This document shows, piece after piece, positions 11,318 through 23,056 of a DNA stretch of 64,000 bases (the first letter of the stretch is position 1; each line of letters begins with the position of its first letter). This DNA is from Cloeon dipterum (taxonomy: Eukaryota; Arthropoda; Insecta; Ephemeroptera; Baetidae). The notes beneath the pieces are model-generated. The model was given only the letters and a program-made list of their open reading frames with translations, was not told the origin of the DNA and ran no database searches. Made by a program: the position numbers and the translations under genes. The stretch lies in the NCBI RefSeq assembly GCF_949628265.1, contig NC_088786.1, positions 16,988,001 through 17,052,000 on the forward strand, read 5' to 3'.

Positions 11318-14300
11318 CTACCTAATGTGGCAGGTGACACAGAGTCTGGTGTTGGGCGTGATGCAGTCGTCGTGGCAGTAGGCGCCGCACTTCTGGCACA
11401 TGATCATTGCCTTCAAGTTGCACACACACGACTGTGGGGCCTGACCACCAGCGCCACCGGGGGGGCCTTTGCGGCCAAGGAGCAGCTTTTCCTGTCCCGA
11501 GGGGTCCGTGCTGGCCGGCCGGCCACTGGCCGCCTGGGGGAGGGCCACGGGGGGCACCGGGGGCGCGCTGGAGGCTCTGGTGGGGGCGGGCAGGGGCGGC
11601 CGCTGCACCAGAATGTACTGCGTTCCTGCAGTGGCGGCGCCAGAGTTTTTGTCCACCACCTGCAGTGGGGGTAGGGCCACGGGCCGCGGGGCGCCGTTGG
11701 CCGAGTTTCGACGGGCGGCTACGGCGGCCGCCTGGTTAGGTGGCAGCACGGCCATCGTCACTGGCACCCCCTGCGGCGAGATGACCTGCCGAAGCACGAT
11801 CGAGGTCATCCGGCTCGAGTTCTGCGGCGGCATCGGCAGCTTTGCGGGTTTGGCCGGCGGCCGCGGCCGCTGCACCGCTTGGTTGGCCCGCGACGGAATG
11901 GTCGTCTGCTTGTTGGCCAGCGATGGCGGCACCTTCAACTGGCCCTGCAGCTGCTCCCGGTTTGGACTGTTCTGGATCACCGCCTGGCAGATCTGGTACG
12001 AACGCTCCAGGTTGACGGCGCCAGGCGGCGTCGACTTGCTGCTCGACCGAGAACCTCGTCCGCCCTGCGTCGAAAGAAGGGATGACGATTTAATGAAGGC
12101 TCGAACACCAACAATCCGTAGAAGACAGGTAGAGAGAGAGAAAAGTGCCCAAAAAATCGACCATACCCATGACCGGTTTCAACAAGAAACATGATTGTTT
12201 TTTGCCACAATATTTTGGAAATTAAAAAAGTGAAGAGAGTGACTTTTTTAATGAAGATCAAATTAAAAAAATATGTTTTATTAATAAACTCCCACCTTAG
12301 AGGAGTGTGTGTGCTGCAGCTTATCATAGTATAATAATTAATTTAAAAATACTTTTTTGCTATGAAAATAGAAATTCATTGAGTTAATTCACTGTGGCAT
12401 AGATATTAATGACTATATCTCACTCCAGACGCCAACAACTCACTACAAAATCCCAGAACCTTTTTCTTTATGCATCTCATCGATTGTTGCAATGCAAAAT
12501 TTAAGTACTCGTGCACATATTTGGAAACAAATCAATGGAGTTTACTTCCAAGTGGCAATCTTCAAGCAAATGAGTTATTTTTTTTGTAAAAGCTGAAGCT
12601 CCTTTTTTTAATTAATGTAACGGTTTCATTTAAAAAGTTTATTTTTGGCATCAGATTGAGCCACAATATATTGACAATTATATGAACCTTGCAGACAATA
12701 ATTACCCACTGACCAATTTGTCTAGTTAAATAGTGTTAACCTATTTAAAATCATCACGATTGAATAAAAACTGGCTTCACACTACGATTTAGAAAATTTC
12801 ATGAGATAAATCCCTTTCGAGCGTCAAAATTCGCAATCTCAGTCAAATCAAAAATTTCTCCTGGTAATACATTATGTCTTAATTCGTAGGATACTACACG
12901 ATTTCAATAATTTTGCCAAACTTGACCACTTAGAAGAAACAAAAGAGAAATCATGCAAATGACGCTACCATTTAACTGAAGGTAGCCCAGTTGTTTTGTC
13001 CATCCACCCGTTACCTCTGAGACCCACTTGGGAAAAGGAGAGCATCAAACCAATTCACACAAGTCGAGCTACCGATTTGATTCTTTGACAATACCTGGGA
13101 CTTTGCTTTGACATGGGCTTTTACACTGTGACCCACCAAGGCGGCAGCAGCTGCTGCGGCTGCGGCGGCAGAGGCGGCGCCGTTATTGTTGTTGTTGATC
13201 GGCCCTGGGGAGGAAGACTTGCCGGGCGCCATGTTAGACGCGAGGTTGGCCTGCAGGGGTGGCGGCCGGACTGCGGCGGCTGCCACGCAGTTGACCAGTT
13301 GGGGCTGGACGGCCGAGATGACCTGCGCTCGAAGGTTGGGACCCAGCAAGGGCTGCATCACTGGCAAGGAGTGCTGCTGCGGCAGCGGCAGGGGGATTGG
13401 CGTCATGATTGGCGCGGCGGCCACCTGCGGCTGCGGCAGTTGCATCTGCGTGTTGGAGAAAATGGACTGCGATGGGGCCAGGGATGTTGGCAGCTGGTGT
13501 AGCTGCATAGGCTCAGAACTGTAAGGTGGTGGAGCGGGAACAGACGACACCATTGGCCCGGAGGTAGTGACAGCCTGGCTGCCGTAGTTCACTGGAGAAT
13601 TTTCGATTTAAATTTTAAAATTCAGAACAGTGATTTGAGGACGAACTGTCAAGAGTCGGGAGTACAAAAGAGGCATGAAAATTGAAAAAATGACCAAAAA
13701 TCAGTTACAAGTAAATTTTTCATCAACATTTACAATAATTTAATTTTGTAGATTTTTCTTTGACCCGAGTGAAATTTTTCCTCTTAACTAATGACATTTC
13801 ATCTAAGAATGAAAAATATTACTTTACCAAAGGTGCAGTGAAAGCCTAAAATTTCTCTAATAGTAAGGTAAATAATTAACATGGAAAAAATATTTTGCTC
13901 ACTATCAAGCTCAAGTTTGGAATGGTCTTGCATGACGTCCATCTTCTGTGGTTGGCTGTGCGGCACAAACATGTTCATTTGAGACTGCACATTTGTTGGC
14001 AGCATGTTTTGCTGCAGGTCCGAGTTGCTCGTGCTGAAGATCGGCCACTCGACAGGCGAAATCTCGACATTGGCTTCGTCAGGCATGATTATCGGCGACT
14101 GGTGCATTTCCATGTCCTTCACAATTTGGCCCACGACGAGATCCATCTCTCCCGCCAGAGACTCGACATTGTCAACCCGGTCGGCAGGGTTTCCAACCTG
14201 TAAACAATTGTGAAAAATGGAAATTGATAATGGGGCTTGAATGCTTACATTTTCTTCAGAAGGATTGCCCAGCAAATTGGTTGAGCTCTGGTCCATGGAC

Positions 14301-17300
14301 CAAAATTGAGCCTGCAGCAAGAGGTCTGAGTGAACATCGCTGGTGGACAAACTCTTGACAACACCTTCCTCTTCAGCCTTTAGAACGTCTTCTATCACTT
14401 GATTGTGGTCAGCGTCATTATCTGTAATTAAGTCTCAAAGTTATTTCAACTGACAGATTATTGAATAATGATATTAAAAAAAGATTTTTCATGACGTTTT
14501 TATTTTTAATATAAAATTTCACCTAACGAGAATTTTGTTAAAGACTGAAAAATTGATTCTAAATTCTAAATAAGTTTCGCAATACATGTTAAATTATGAG
14601 AAAAATATTAAGTAACATTACTTGAAATTTAATTTTCTAACCTTGGCAAAATGAAATTTCTGTTAACTACTGCAAAAACATCTGTTAGAGACTGATTATT
14701 TGTGGATATAAAAAATATAAAAAATACAAAAAGAAATTAACAATGGAGTATTAAATGTAAATTTTTCACCCTTTTACCCTACCATTTGAGATCTGTCGAG
14801 CCATTTCGAACAAATTGGAAGAGTTGACAGTACCCTCCGGGCGGTTCTGCTCCAAAGGCACCACAATTGAACTGATTGGATTTTCGATCACAGCCTCTTC
14901 TACCACTTCCTCCACCACACGAGCCTGCAGCTCTGGAATCGGTTCCTCGGCGCACAAGATTTCTTGCTTGGCCATTTTACATTCATCACTGAGTTCAAAG
15001 TCAACAGAGGAGGGCTTTTCGACGCTAGCGGCGCGTTCGGGTTGCTCAGAAACGGAACCCTCTTCTGGCGGAAGCTGCTGCAGTTCGAGAACAGCCTCTT
15101 CCTTAGGTTCCTGTTCTTCCATCGCTGGAGGAATTACAGGAATCTCCGGCCGAGCAGGAGAGCTTGATTCTTGAACCAATTCTTGAGCTGTTTGGAATAG
15201 ATCGGCACGTGTAGCAGCAGAATTTGTTTAAAAATTTAAATGTAGGGAGAAGATCTATAAAATAACTAGCGAGAGTTCACGAATAAATTACACACTTTAA
15301 ATTATCTGATTGATCGACTGCATTCCGATCTACAAATTGAGAATTTCAATTATTCCAACGAATAATTCTAAACATAGAAGATATAATTATTTCAAATATT
15401 CAATCTCACCATTTTGAAAATCAGCCTCCAAGGAGTCGTCCAACTTGGGCTTCTTGGCCACGCTCTCGACCTCTTCTGCAAAGCGTTTTTGTGGCAAGGA
15501 TGGCTCTTCTGGTGGAGGCGTGGAGGCGGGCACTGGCGGAGATTCAGCTAAGGATTGTGCAATCACCACTGGCGAAATACAAGGGGAACTGCTCTTCGGT
15601 ACTGGCGTTACAGAGACAGGGGCAGGAGGGAAGCTCGCTTTGTTTGCTGACGAAGTGCTTGGAACAGGGCAAAGAGGGCTGTCTTCCAAGGGTTCTCCCG
15701 TCCTCTCACCCCAGATGGCTTCAAAATGCTTGCTCTGTAAGAAAACGTCACATTAAGAAGAAATATAAATGCTGATCATTATTGGCACTCCAGAATCCAT
15801 GAAATTTATCTAACACGTATTATATGCGATTCCAATTCCAATGCATGTGCAACAAGCAGGGTTTGGGAAGAGGGCGGAAATTTTACAAATTGTTTCAATG
15901 ACCTTGTTTTACTACGATTTAATTTGAGACATTTAAAATTTGTCCTACATTTTGAGGAAAAATTATAGAAAATCTATCGTCTGGCATACAAATTTTTTGT
16001 TATTTATATTTAAATTTTTTGTTCAAAGACCTAAAATTCAGAAAGCCCCTTGGTGTTTGAAGTCGCCAATAGATGGCGCCAGCGGTTCCTTTCTATTTTA
16101 AGGCACTTTCGCTGCTATTTAAGACTCAATCCTGCTGCTGTTCATTCTGCTCTAAAATGTTTTATTTTGATGTGCTGGAAACAAAAATCAGTCCAGCCAT
16201 TCACCTTAGAAACGTCAGGAAATGTTTTTATTTTTAAATAACGTAAACTTTAATAATTCTAGAAATATTTCTGCGTATTTTATGAAACTTTGCCTGTATG
16301 GAAAACCAAGGAAATTGATTATAATACCTTCCATGGGTCGAGAATTTTCCGTCTCTTCTCCGATTCAAACTTGAACTTCTGCTGATTTTCTGAGCTGAAT
16401 TTCCCTTCTGCCAGTCGACGGCGCCACTCGAGACAAGCCTTAGCGAAGAACTCATTACTGAGTCCAGTAAAGTCCTTCTTCAGAGCACCTACGGAGGTCG
16501 GCCGGTCGACCTCCGGCAACAGCTGAAGCAGCTTCTGCTGATACAGCAGAGGCAGCTGAGCCAGTGTCTCCTGAGTCAATAATTTGGACAAATTCAGCAC
16601 GGCAAATATCGAATCAGGTGTTTCCAGGTCGATCAAACCCTCCTTGGTCTGCTCCAGTTGGGCGGCAGCCGACAGCTTTCGCGCCGACTTCTTGCGGTGT
16701 TTCAGATTGAAGCCGGGAATCGAGGCCAAAACCTCCTGCATGGTTGAAGCCTTTGGCGTCGAGGAAGGTGACGCCGGCGACGGACATCCCAATGAGGAGG
16801 TCTTCACCACCAGTCGCGGGATGGGCGCAATCGGGTTGCCTGACGCAATGGTTGTGTTTTTCCGCCGCCTCTTAGCTTGCTGACGCAAAGCATGTTTTAT
16901 CACCTGAAAAATGGCGTAAAAATATAGCGAAATATTAATCAACATATTATTTCTTGAACAGGAATAATCAAAATAATTTCATTGTTTTCCTGAAAAATAG
17001 ACTAAAAATTTTCTTAACAGTATTTTTTCTCTTTCTAACAATATTTTCCTCCCTTCAAATTTCTTTAGACATAACATTTAAAACTTTGACCATTTAAATA
17101 TAGGTAATTTATAATTATTTACAAAAATTTCAGAATATTTTATTATTGTCATATCTTTTTGATACAGACAAAAATCAAATCTGAATAGTGGGAAAATTGA
17201 TTAAGCCATCCTCGAGAAAAATATTTAAAGTAATTTGTAAATTAAATACCATAGCCTAATGTATCTGAAATAATTTTTTATGACACTGTATCACCAGAAG

Positions 17301-18528
17301 AACTAAGCGAATTTTCCAAAACAATTCCAGGCAATAATTATTACTAGTAGTATAGTCAAGAAAAAATTATAAAACATGACAAATTAGAAGTTATAAAAAT
17401 GAACTAATAGATTGATGATTCAAACAGAGTTCTTGAGAATCAGAATAATAATATTATTTTTTTTTGCTCTTTTGATCCCTGTCCGGGGACCGGGAAGGGC
17501 GCGCACTGCTTTAGCACGAATGCTGAAACCCGGGTCCCAATAACACCGCGAACGGATAACATGGGCGCACCAGGCCGCACAGGGACCCAGCCCACTCAAG
17601 GGCCACTTGCCTCCGCACCGAGGACTTTTTATTTGAAACGCTAGACATTCGTCCCATGAAGCCAAATCACGCATGCTGGAAAGGTGCAAACCAGCAAGTA
17701 GCGAGTCGGCGCCGGTGCGCCTCCCAGCCTGTTGAGCAATTTGAGCAATTCGAGTCACTAAACTAACCACTTTTTGCCATCTCTGACATTGGGTAGCCAG
17801 TATTAGATCTCCCAACTGCTCAAATACCTCCCATTGCTTTGACACTCCTGAGAGTGCCTTAACAATGCGAGCCAACAGGCTGGTATTAAATATATATACA
17901 TAAATTTAAATTAGGTTATGTTTGGAAAACAAAGTATTTGATGTAGAGAAAAATATTTATATCCTTGAGCAATAATCTACCTTTTTGCTGTGATTCTGCG
18001 AAAAAAGATGCCTTGAATTGAGATCCTTTGGGGCGTGATCATTATTATTATTAGTGGCCGCGGCGGCCGTGCTTGCCCTCACGAGGGCAGCGGCCATGCG
18101 GCAGCTCCTCCGCACGGGACGAGGCTCTGGCACATCTGTGGCCGGGGCATTGTGTTCCTCCACGGAAACAGGTGGGCCGGCCACATAAGAAGCAACGAAT
18201 TCTGCGAAATAATTAAAAGATTATACCATTTTGTCAATAGTTTCAACTGGCAAATTTTAAAGTCATACTCCTCTTGTAAAATCGCCTAAATTTTGTACAT
18301 TTCATTTTCCTGAAAGAGGTTTAACATGAACCACGATAGCAAAACAACATTCAACGTGCCTCTCTCTCGTTGACACATTATCGAAAATTTACTTCCGCTT
18401 TCCGAGCATTGCTCACCAGCATTTTCTTGTGACTCGTCCTGTGCTATTGTGGGTGGCACATCCTGTGGAGGGCGCGCGTCCGTGGTTTCGCCGTTGCTGC
18501 TAACAGACCGATCGTCGCCACCTTCCAT
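11318..18528 (-). CDS. Asx: Additional sex combs (ASXL family Polycomb-group protein)
   Basis: Nine coding exons, phases consistent: 18528-18417, 18201-17981, 16903-16328, 15734-15410, 15187-14783, 14421-14249, 14197-13903, 13591-13095 and 12064-11318, giving about 1116 aa. Exon 3 encodes [13 protein letters not shown] and the DEUBAD/ASXH domain (about aa 165-303), with [20 protein letters not shown] and the NEF-type motif [16 protein letters not shown]. Exon 9 starts with the family block [20 protein letters not shown] and ends in the atypical PHD finger ([20 protein letters not shown]). Family knowledge: the DEUBAD activates the BAP1/Calypso deubiquitinase for H2A within PR-DUB. The middle is Pro/Gln/Ala-rich. 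No N-terminal HARE helix-turn-helix, as in vertebrate ASXL, was found. The frame upstream of the ATG hits a stop in the likely 5' UTR exon. The exon 8 donor at 13095 was chosen by phase; reading through adds an unrelated tail. Confidence 0.94.
16041..16104 (+). promoter_or_regulatory. Family-Z repeat copy with CTCF-like motif in an Asx intron
   Basis: The sequence ccccttggtgtttgaagtcg followed by CCAATAGATGGCGCC (16066-16080) and agcggtt contains a match to the vertebrate CTCF core CCASYAGRKGGCRS at 13 of 14 positions; only the S at position 4 (A here) differs. It lies in the intron between Asx exons 3 and 4. A decayed sister copy is at 7242-7306. CTCF binding is inferred from the motif only. 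Confidence 0.5.
17450..17890 (-). mobile_element. Probable truncated retroelement in an Asx intron
   Basis: This block is conspicuously GC-rich inside an AT-rich intron. Read on the minus strand it has a long open frame (about 17875-17420; e.g. [18 protein letters not shown] and [19 protein letters not shown]) and then ends in ggacagggatcaaaagagca followed by an A-run. A GC-rich body plus a terminal A-run on one strand suggests a 5'-truncated non-LTR element or SINE. I recognise no protein family in the frame. It is not needed for Asx: exons 2 and 3 join in phase across it. No clear target-site duplication was found. A lineage-specific alternative Asx exon is less likely. Confidence 0.4.
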
Positions 18529-19244
18529 CACGCTGCGAACAGCATCCCTTGCAGCTGGAACACCAATTTTAAATGTGCAATTCGGAAAAATAATATTTTT
18601 TCTTACAATAGAGATGCCAGTGCCAGTGGGGTTGGCTCAACGCAAAAAACACGGACGTCCGACGTTTGTATATGTGAACGGCACAACTGCATCAAAATGT
18701 TGGAACCTTGCACTCAGCCTCCTTTCGTGGAAACGAAATTTCAAGCACGGAGAGAAACAATTTTGATGAAAATGTTAGAGATTTAGAAGCAAATAACCGT
18801 TTGGCTCTGGTTTAGATTTTGATAATCTCGAAAAATTCACGAATAAAAACAAACTTGAATTTTCGCCATGTTTGGCTGCCTCGCTTCTGTCACCAATTGC
18901 CAACATGACCAATTACTATTGAATAAGATAAAAAATGACCAACTTCGTAAATATTTTTAAGTTATCTATCTATGATAAATTTCCTACTTTGATTATGATG
19001 AACAATTGTAATTAAAAATACATATAAAAAGCAATACAAGTCATATTTAAATTGTTTTATGCACTAAGGATTTAAAAATTATTAGCAAAGTTTATTATTA
19101 TCGTGTTGGCGGCAATGTCCTCAACGCCATAAGCTCCTCTCACTCGCCATATTTTAATCTGTCCGTGAAAGAGCTTGTGCTTGATTTTGGCCCCGTGCAG
19201 ATCAAAATAAGATTATTTGCTATTAATTTACAACAAAAATAACC
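18529..19244. promoter_or_regulatory. Divergent promoter region between Asx and TfIIS
   Basis: The start codons of Asx (18528, minus) and TfIIS (19245, plus) lie 716 bp apart, head to head. On the minus strand a probable Asx 5' UTR exon ends with a GTAAGA donor near 18606 and joins an acceptor (gttccag) near 18557. No TATA box can be singled out with confidence. Shared promoter use is inferred from spacing only. Confidence 0.5.
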
Positions 19245-21496
19245 ATGTCCTGCGAAGATGACGTCGCTAAAATTCAGAAAAAACTCAATAAAATCGTGTC
19301 TGGAGAGAAATCGGTGAGTTTTGTGTTATAATTAGCGAAATTGCTGCCGCGCCAAAATGCTCTTGGGCTTGTGTTTCTTATTTTTATGGAATGTTCTGCA
19401 TTCTGTCCCGGTGCTCCTTAACCAATTTGTTTCATTGATATCATACAGGTCAACAATCGGAAATAATTTAAATTATTGACTTTAAATTGCAGATGATTGA
19501 ATTGCTTGTTTGAATAAGTATAGTTTTTCCAATATTGAGCAAGTATGTATGATAAAATCAAATGAGGCACGAGTAGCAGTTAAATTTCTAAATATTCCGA
19601 ATTTATTGAAATATTAAGCGGTTTGTCGGGTTTCTCAATGATATTTACGCACGATTTCGATTCTTCTCCTCGTGAGGCCAACGGTGTGTGAATTATTGGG
19701 TAGATTTCCCTCCTGGCGAAATAAATCATGGTTTGCAATAAGGAGACAGTGCTCGCCGCCTGATTTGCAGCTGATTTAGTTAAAACGGCAACCAGGGTAG
19801 ATAAATTTCATCTCTTTCCCGATATTCCGAGCATATTTATTTATTTAAGGTACATGGAAGTAAAAATTATTTTCCTGAAATGAAGTCCTCTTTAAGCTCT
19901 GCCAGTGTCTACAGAAAATGGTTTGACTTAAAATGAAAACAAGCCAAAAAAAATTATGAGTACATAATTTTTCATGCTTTGAGCGCATTGACCATGTTTC
20001 GCAGCTGTTAGAGCATAATTTAACCGAGTAAACGTAAAAGTAAATTGCGTTGAAGTTCTCATTACTCTCACTTCATTGCAAAATTGAAAAAGGCTTGCTT
20101 TGCTTTAAAAATAAAACTTCCAAGAGGCTGTATAATTTTTCAAATATTTTATTATCATTCAGGATCATCCGCTTGAGCTACTGAAAACCCTGCAAAAGCT
20201 GCCGGTCACCCTGGACATATTGACGAGAACCAGAATAGGAATGACAGTGAATTCCCTCAGAAAGTCGAGCTCTGATGATGATGTCATCAGCATGGCCAAA
20301 TCTCTCATCAAAAGCTGGAAAAAATTTCTCACTCGTAAAAAAGCCTTTCTCAAACAGCATAATATTTAATATTGCGAATTTTTAGCTGGAACTCCTTCTG
20401 GAAAAGACAAAGAGCCAAGTGGCGGATCGGCGAAAAAGCCAAGCAGAGAGCCCGAGAGCAAGCCGTCGAAACCGGTAGTCAAAGAAGAGAAGAAGGATAA
20501 AGCGCCCGTACAAACATCATTCCCGCCAGTTTCCGTAACCACTGACTCTGTGCGCCTTAAGTGCAGAGAAATGCTAGCCAATGCCATAAGAGGCACTGGA
20601 GGTGTGTAGATGTCTTCTTTTAACTCCAGAAGCTGCAAATTTAATACGCCACCCATACTAGAAAACCCTGCATGGCTTCCAAAATCAGAAAAACAATTTT
20701 GTATTCAACGTCCACTTTGAATATTTTTAATCTAGCATTGTGTGTTCAGCTACGAACTAGACAAATTTTTGTCAGTGGAAAAACTTACAAAATCAATTTA
20801 AACATCCAAATTTTTCCTATCGTGAGGATATTTGGTATATATAATCCCTTGGACGATAGGAATCAATTGATGGACCATTTTTATTTACGAAATAATCCTA
20901 GATTATACTGAAGAGGATTTGACCAATTAAAAAAAACTGCTTTCAAATAGAATATCCTGAGGGATGCCAATCTGCGGAAAACCTAGCAGACGAGCTGGAG
21001 GACGCGATTTATAGTGAGATGAAGAACACAGACATGCGCTACAAGAACAGGGTGCGCAGCCGAGTCCAAAATTTGAAAGACACAAAAAACCCTGAACTAA
21101 GAACCAATTACATTTGTGGTGCGATCACAGCTCAAAAGCTGGCAGTCATGACTTCGGAGGTTTGTGTTCTTAAAATCTATTGTGTCGCTTTGTCATGTAA
21201 TTAATTTCGCAGGAAATGGCTAGCAATGAAATGAAAAACCTCCGAGAAAAGTTCACGAAAGAGGCAATCAATGACGCCCAGTTGGCACAGGTGGAAGGTA
21301 CAAAGACTGACCTGCTCAAGTGTGGAAAATGTGGAAAGCGGAATTGTACATATAACCAGGTACGCTGAAGCATTATTGGTAGTTGAGTCCTCACTACAGT
21401 CTAATTAATTCGCAGATGCAAACAAGAAGTGCTGATGAGCCCATGACCACGTTTGTCTTGTGTAATGAGTGCGGCAACCGATGGAAATTCTGCTAA
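19245..21496 (+). CDS. TfIIS: Transcription elongation factor TFIIS
   Basis: Six exons in consistent phase: 19245-19313, 20163-20334, 20386-20601, 20951-21159, 21213-21359 and 21416-21496, giving 297 aa, close to the usual ~300. The N-terminal LW domain (about aa 5-80) contains [21 protein letters not shown] Lys/Ser/Pro linker follows. The central Pol II-binding domain starts near [20 protein letters not shown] and includes [17 protein letters not shown]. The C-terminal zinc ribbon has C259, C262, C287 and C290 ([18 protein letters not shown]). The acidic pair D278-E279 (RSADEP) is present; in the family it reaches the polymerase active site and stimulates cleavage of backtracked RNA. The start agrees with known N-termini. 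It shares an upstream region with Asx. PolyA signal at 21749-21754. Confidence 0.96.
19640..19785 (+). repeat. Dispersed repeat (family X) in TfIIS intron 1
   Basis: The stretch cgatttcgattcttctcctcg, ccaacggtgtgtgaattattg, ccctcctggcga, aatcatgg, aataaggagacagtgctcgcc aligns with the copy at 55975-56110 and partly with those at 46690-46780, 43198-43272 and 57938-58012. Confidence 0.65.
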
Positions 21497-21748
21497 ACAG
21501 GTACCTCAATATGTGAAATTTGATTCAAGTGGCAGAGAATGTTTTCACTAGCAGTGGATTTTTTTGTCTCCCAATCAAAGAATGGACCAAATGATTGATG
21601 CAAGTGAACTATGTTTTCGAACCCCATTTTCTTTTTGTTATTCTTAATACATGTACATGCGTAGTAATAAGTGTCGCAGGTCAGTTTTGTTCTCCAGAAT
21701 GAAAGAGATTCTCCCCTTTTGTTACCAAATGGCAAAACTTTTCAAATC

Positions 21749-21754
21749 AATAAA
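21749..21754 (+). terminator. PolyA signal of TfIIS
   Basis: AATAAA 253 bp after the TfIIS stop codon. The minus-strand AATAAA of the convergent Reeler-type gene (21793-21788) is only 34 bp away, so the two transcripts end back to back. Confidence 0.6.
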
Positions 21755-21787
21755 AACGCAGACGTAAATCACAGGAAAGAAATAATA

Positions 21788-21793
21788 TTTATT
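21788..21793 (-). terminator. PolyA signal of the Reeler-domain gene
   Basis: Minus-strand AATAAA about 108 bp after the predicted stop (21901). It sits in the short spacer shared with the TfIIS 3' end. Confidence 0.55.
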
Positions 21794-21900
21794 GACGGAT
21801 AATTCAATTTTCATGTACATTGATTAGGCTTATATACGCTTAAAGAACTTCTCGTTGAGGTTGATGAAATGGCTATAAATTAGATGGTGCTTGAAGTTCA

Positions 21901-23056
21901 TCACTGAAAAATGTCAAAATGTTAAGCCAGAATTTTTGGTACAACCAACGCTTACCTGAACCCTGAGAGGAGCAGCCTTCTGGGCAACCCAGAAGGTACC
22001 TCCGTCCTTGGCAGTGGTCACGCTAAAAAAAGGAAAATTCAACTTCAACAAACTAATCTCTATGGAGAAAATTAGGGTTTTTATGATTTTTAGTCTGTTT
22101 TGGAGCCAATGTGAACGGGTTATACAAGTCAATATCTGGTAAATTTTATTCCACTTTTGTTTATCTTGCCTTAAAATTGGCGTTTTTAATTTTAACTTCA
22201 GTTTGTTTCCTAAATTAATATATTGACTAGGTTTGACAAAAGATAATAATTTTCCTAAGAAATAGTTGCCGTTTTTTAGGGTTCGCGAGCTCCTTGCCAC
22301 CGTAATTTTAAAATCAAGATCTAATCAAATTTCAAACTCTTAATTTCCTGAAAAGTTGTCACGTTCCAATTAACTTTTAATAAGTGTTGTCTGCTCAGCG
22401 AGACAAATCGGAATCGTCGAATGCGCGATTTTCATACTATTGCTGGAGGTTTTTTATTTTTCCCAGAAATTCCAAAGTGTTCTGAATATCGCGTGCTGAA
22501 ATATTTTAAAACTAATTAAATTTACGTGAAAATGACGGTCTCGGAGAGCTCAGGGGGAGCCTCCCAGGCGACGGTGACCTTGGTCTTCTCCTTCGAGTTT
22601 TCGTGAGTGGCTGCGCTCTGAAAAAGGAATGCGAAAAATGTCAATGACCACAGTCGGACGACAATTTGGTGCGTTTTACAGCAACTCCGTTTCCGCAATT
22701 GACGAGTTTGACTCCGGCGGCGGCGTCGAACTTGCCTACGGCGGTGTCGCCAACTCGGGCCTGGATGAAAAAGCCCTTGAAGGTGTCGCCCTGTTTGCTA
22801 CTCAGGGTCACTACGGGCGTTTAAATTAGTCTACCTGCTCAAGGCCGATTGGTACTAAATCTCTCTCACCATAAACCTTTTCCTTCGGTCTGACGGAGTT
22901 TTTGTTGACGCTGATTGTGTACGGCGACTCGCTCGTCTGGGGCGGGGTGTGATGCTGGGGCACCATGTCCCCGCAAGCGCCTTCTGGGGCTCCGCCACCA
23001 TAGCCGGCAGCCAGGGCCACCAGCCCGCTGAACAGGGCGACTGCAAAAGCTCTCAT
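21901..23056 (-). CDS. Reeler-domain secreted protein (l(2)34Fc / Hdd11 type)
   Basis: Exons 23056-22870, 22810-22680, 22617-22526 and 22022-21956 join in phase. The stop TGA is the first codon of exon 5 (21903-21901), giving 159 aa. A signal peptide (MRAFAVALFSGLVALAAG) is followed by GGGAPEGACGDMVPQHH, then DTFKGFFIQARVGDTAVGKF, KVTVAWEAPPE and KDGGTFWVAQ, the usual Reeler blocks. Two cysteines frame the domain. Insect relatives are small haemolymph proteins annotated as putative defence proteins, some immune-induced; no activity can be read from the sequence. Intron 1 is only 59 bp. If the last intron is not spliced, the protein ends 13 codons later at another stop, so the exact C-terminus is uncertain. 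It is tail-to-tail with TfIIS. Confidence 0.85.
22385..22470 (+). repeat. Possible partial family-Y repeat in a Reeler gene intron
   Basis: The strings gctcagcgagacaaatcggaa and gcgattttcatactattgc resemble cgcttagcgagaccaatcgaa and ttcatacttttgc at 53936. Short and diverged; homology is tentative. Confidence 0.3.

Noticed and set aside
15273-15340. Possible 34-nt microexon of Asx in the intron between exons 4 and 5
   Set aside because: An acceptor and a GTGTGT donor exist, but including it would shift the frame of exon 5, which otherwise joins in phase.
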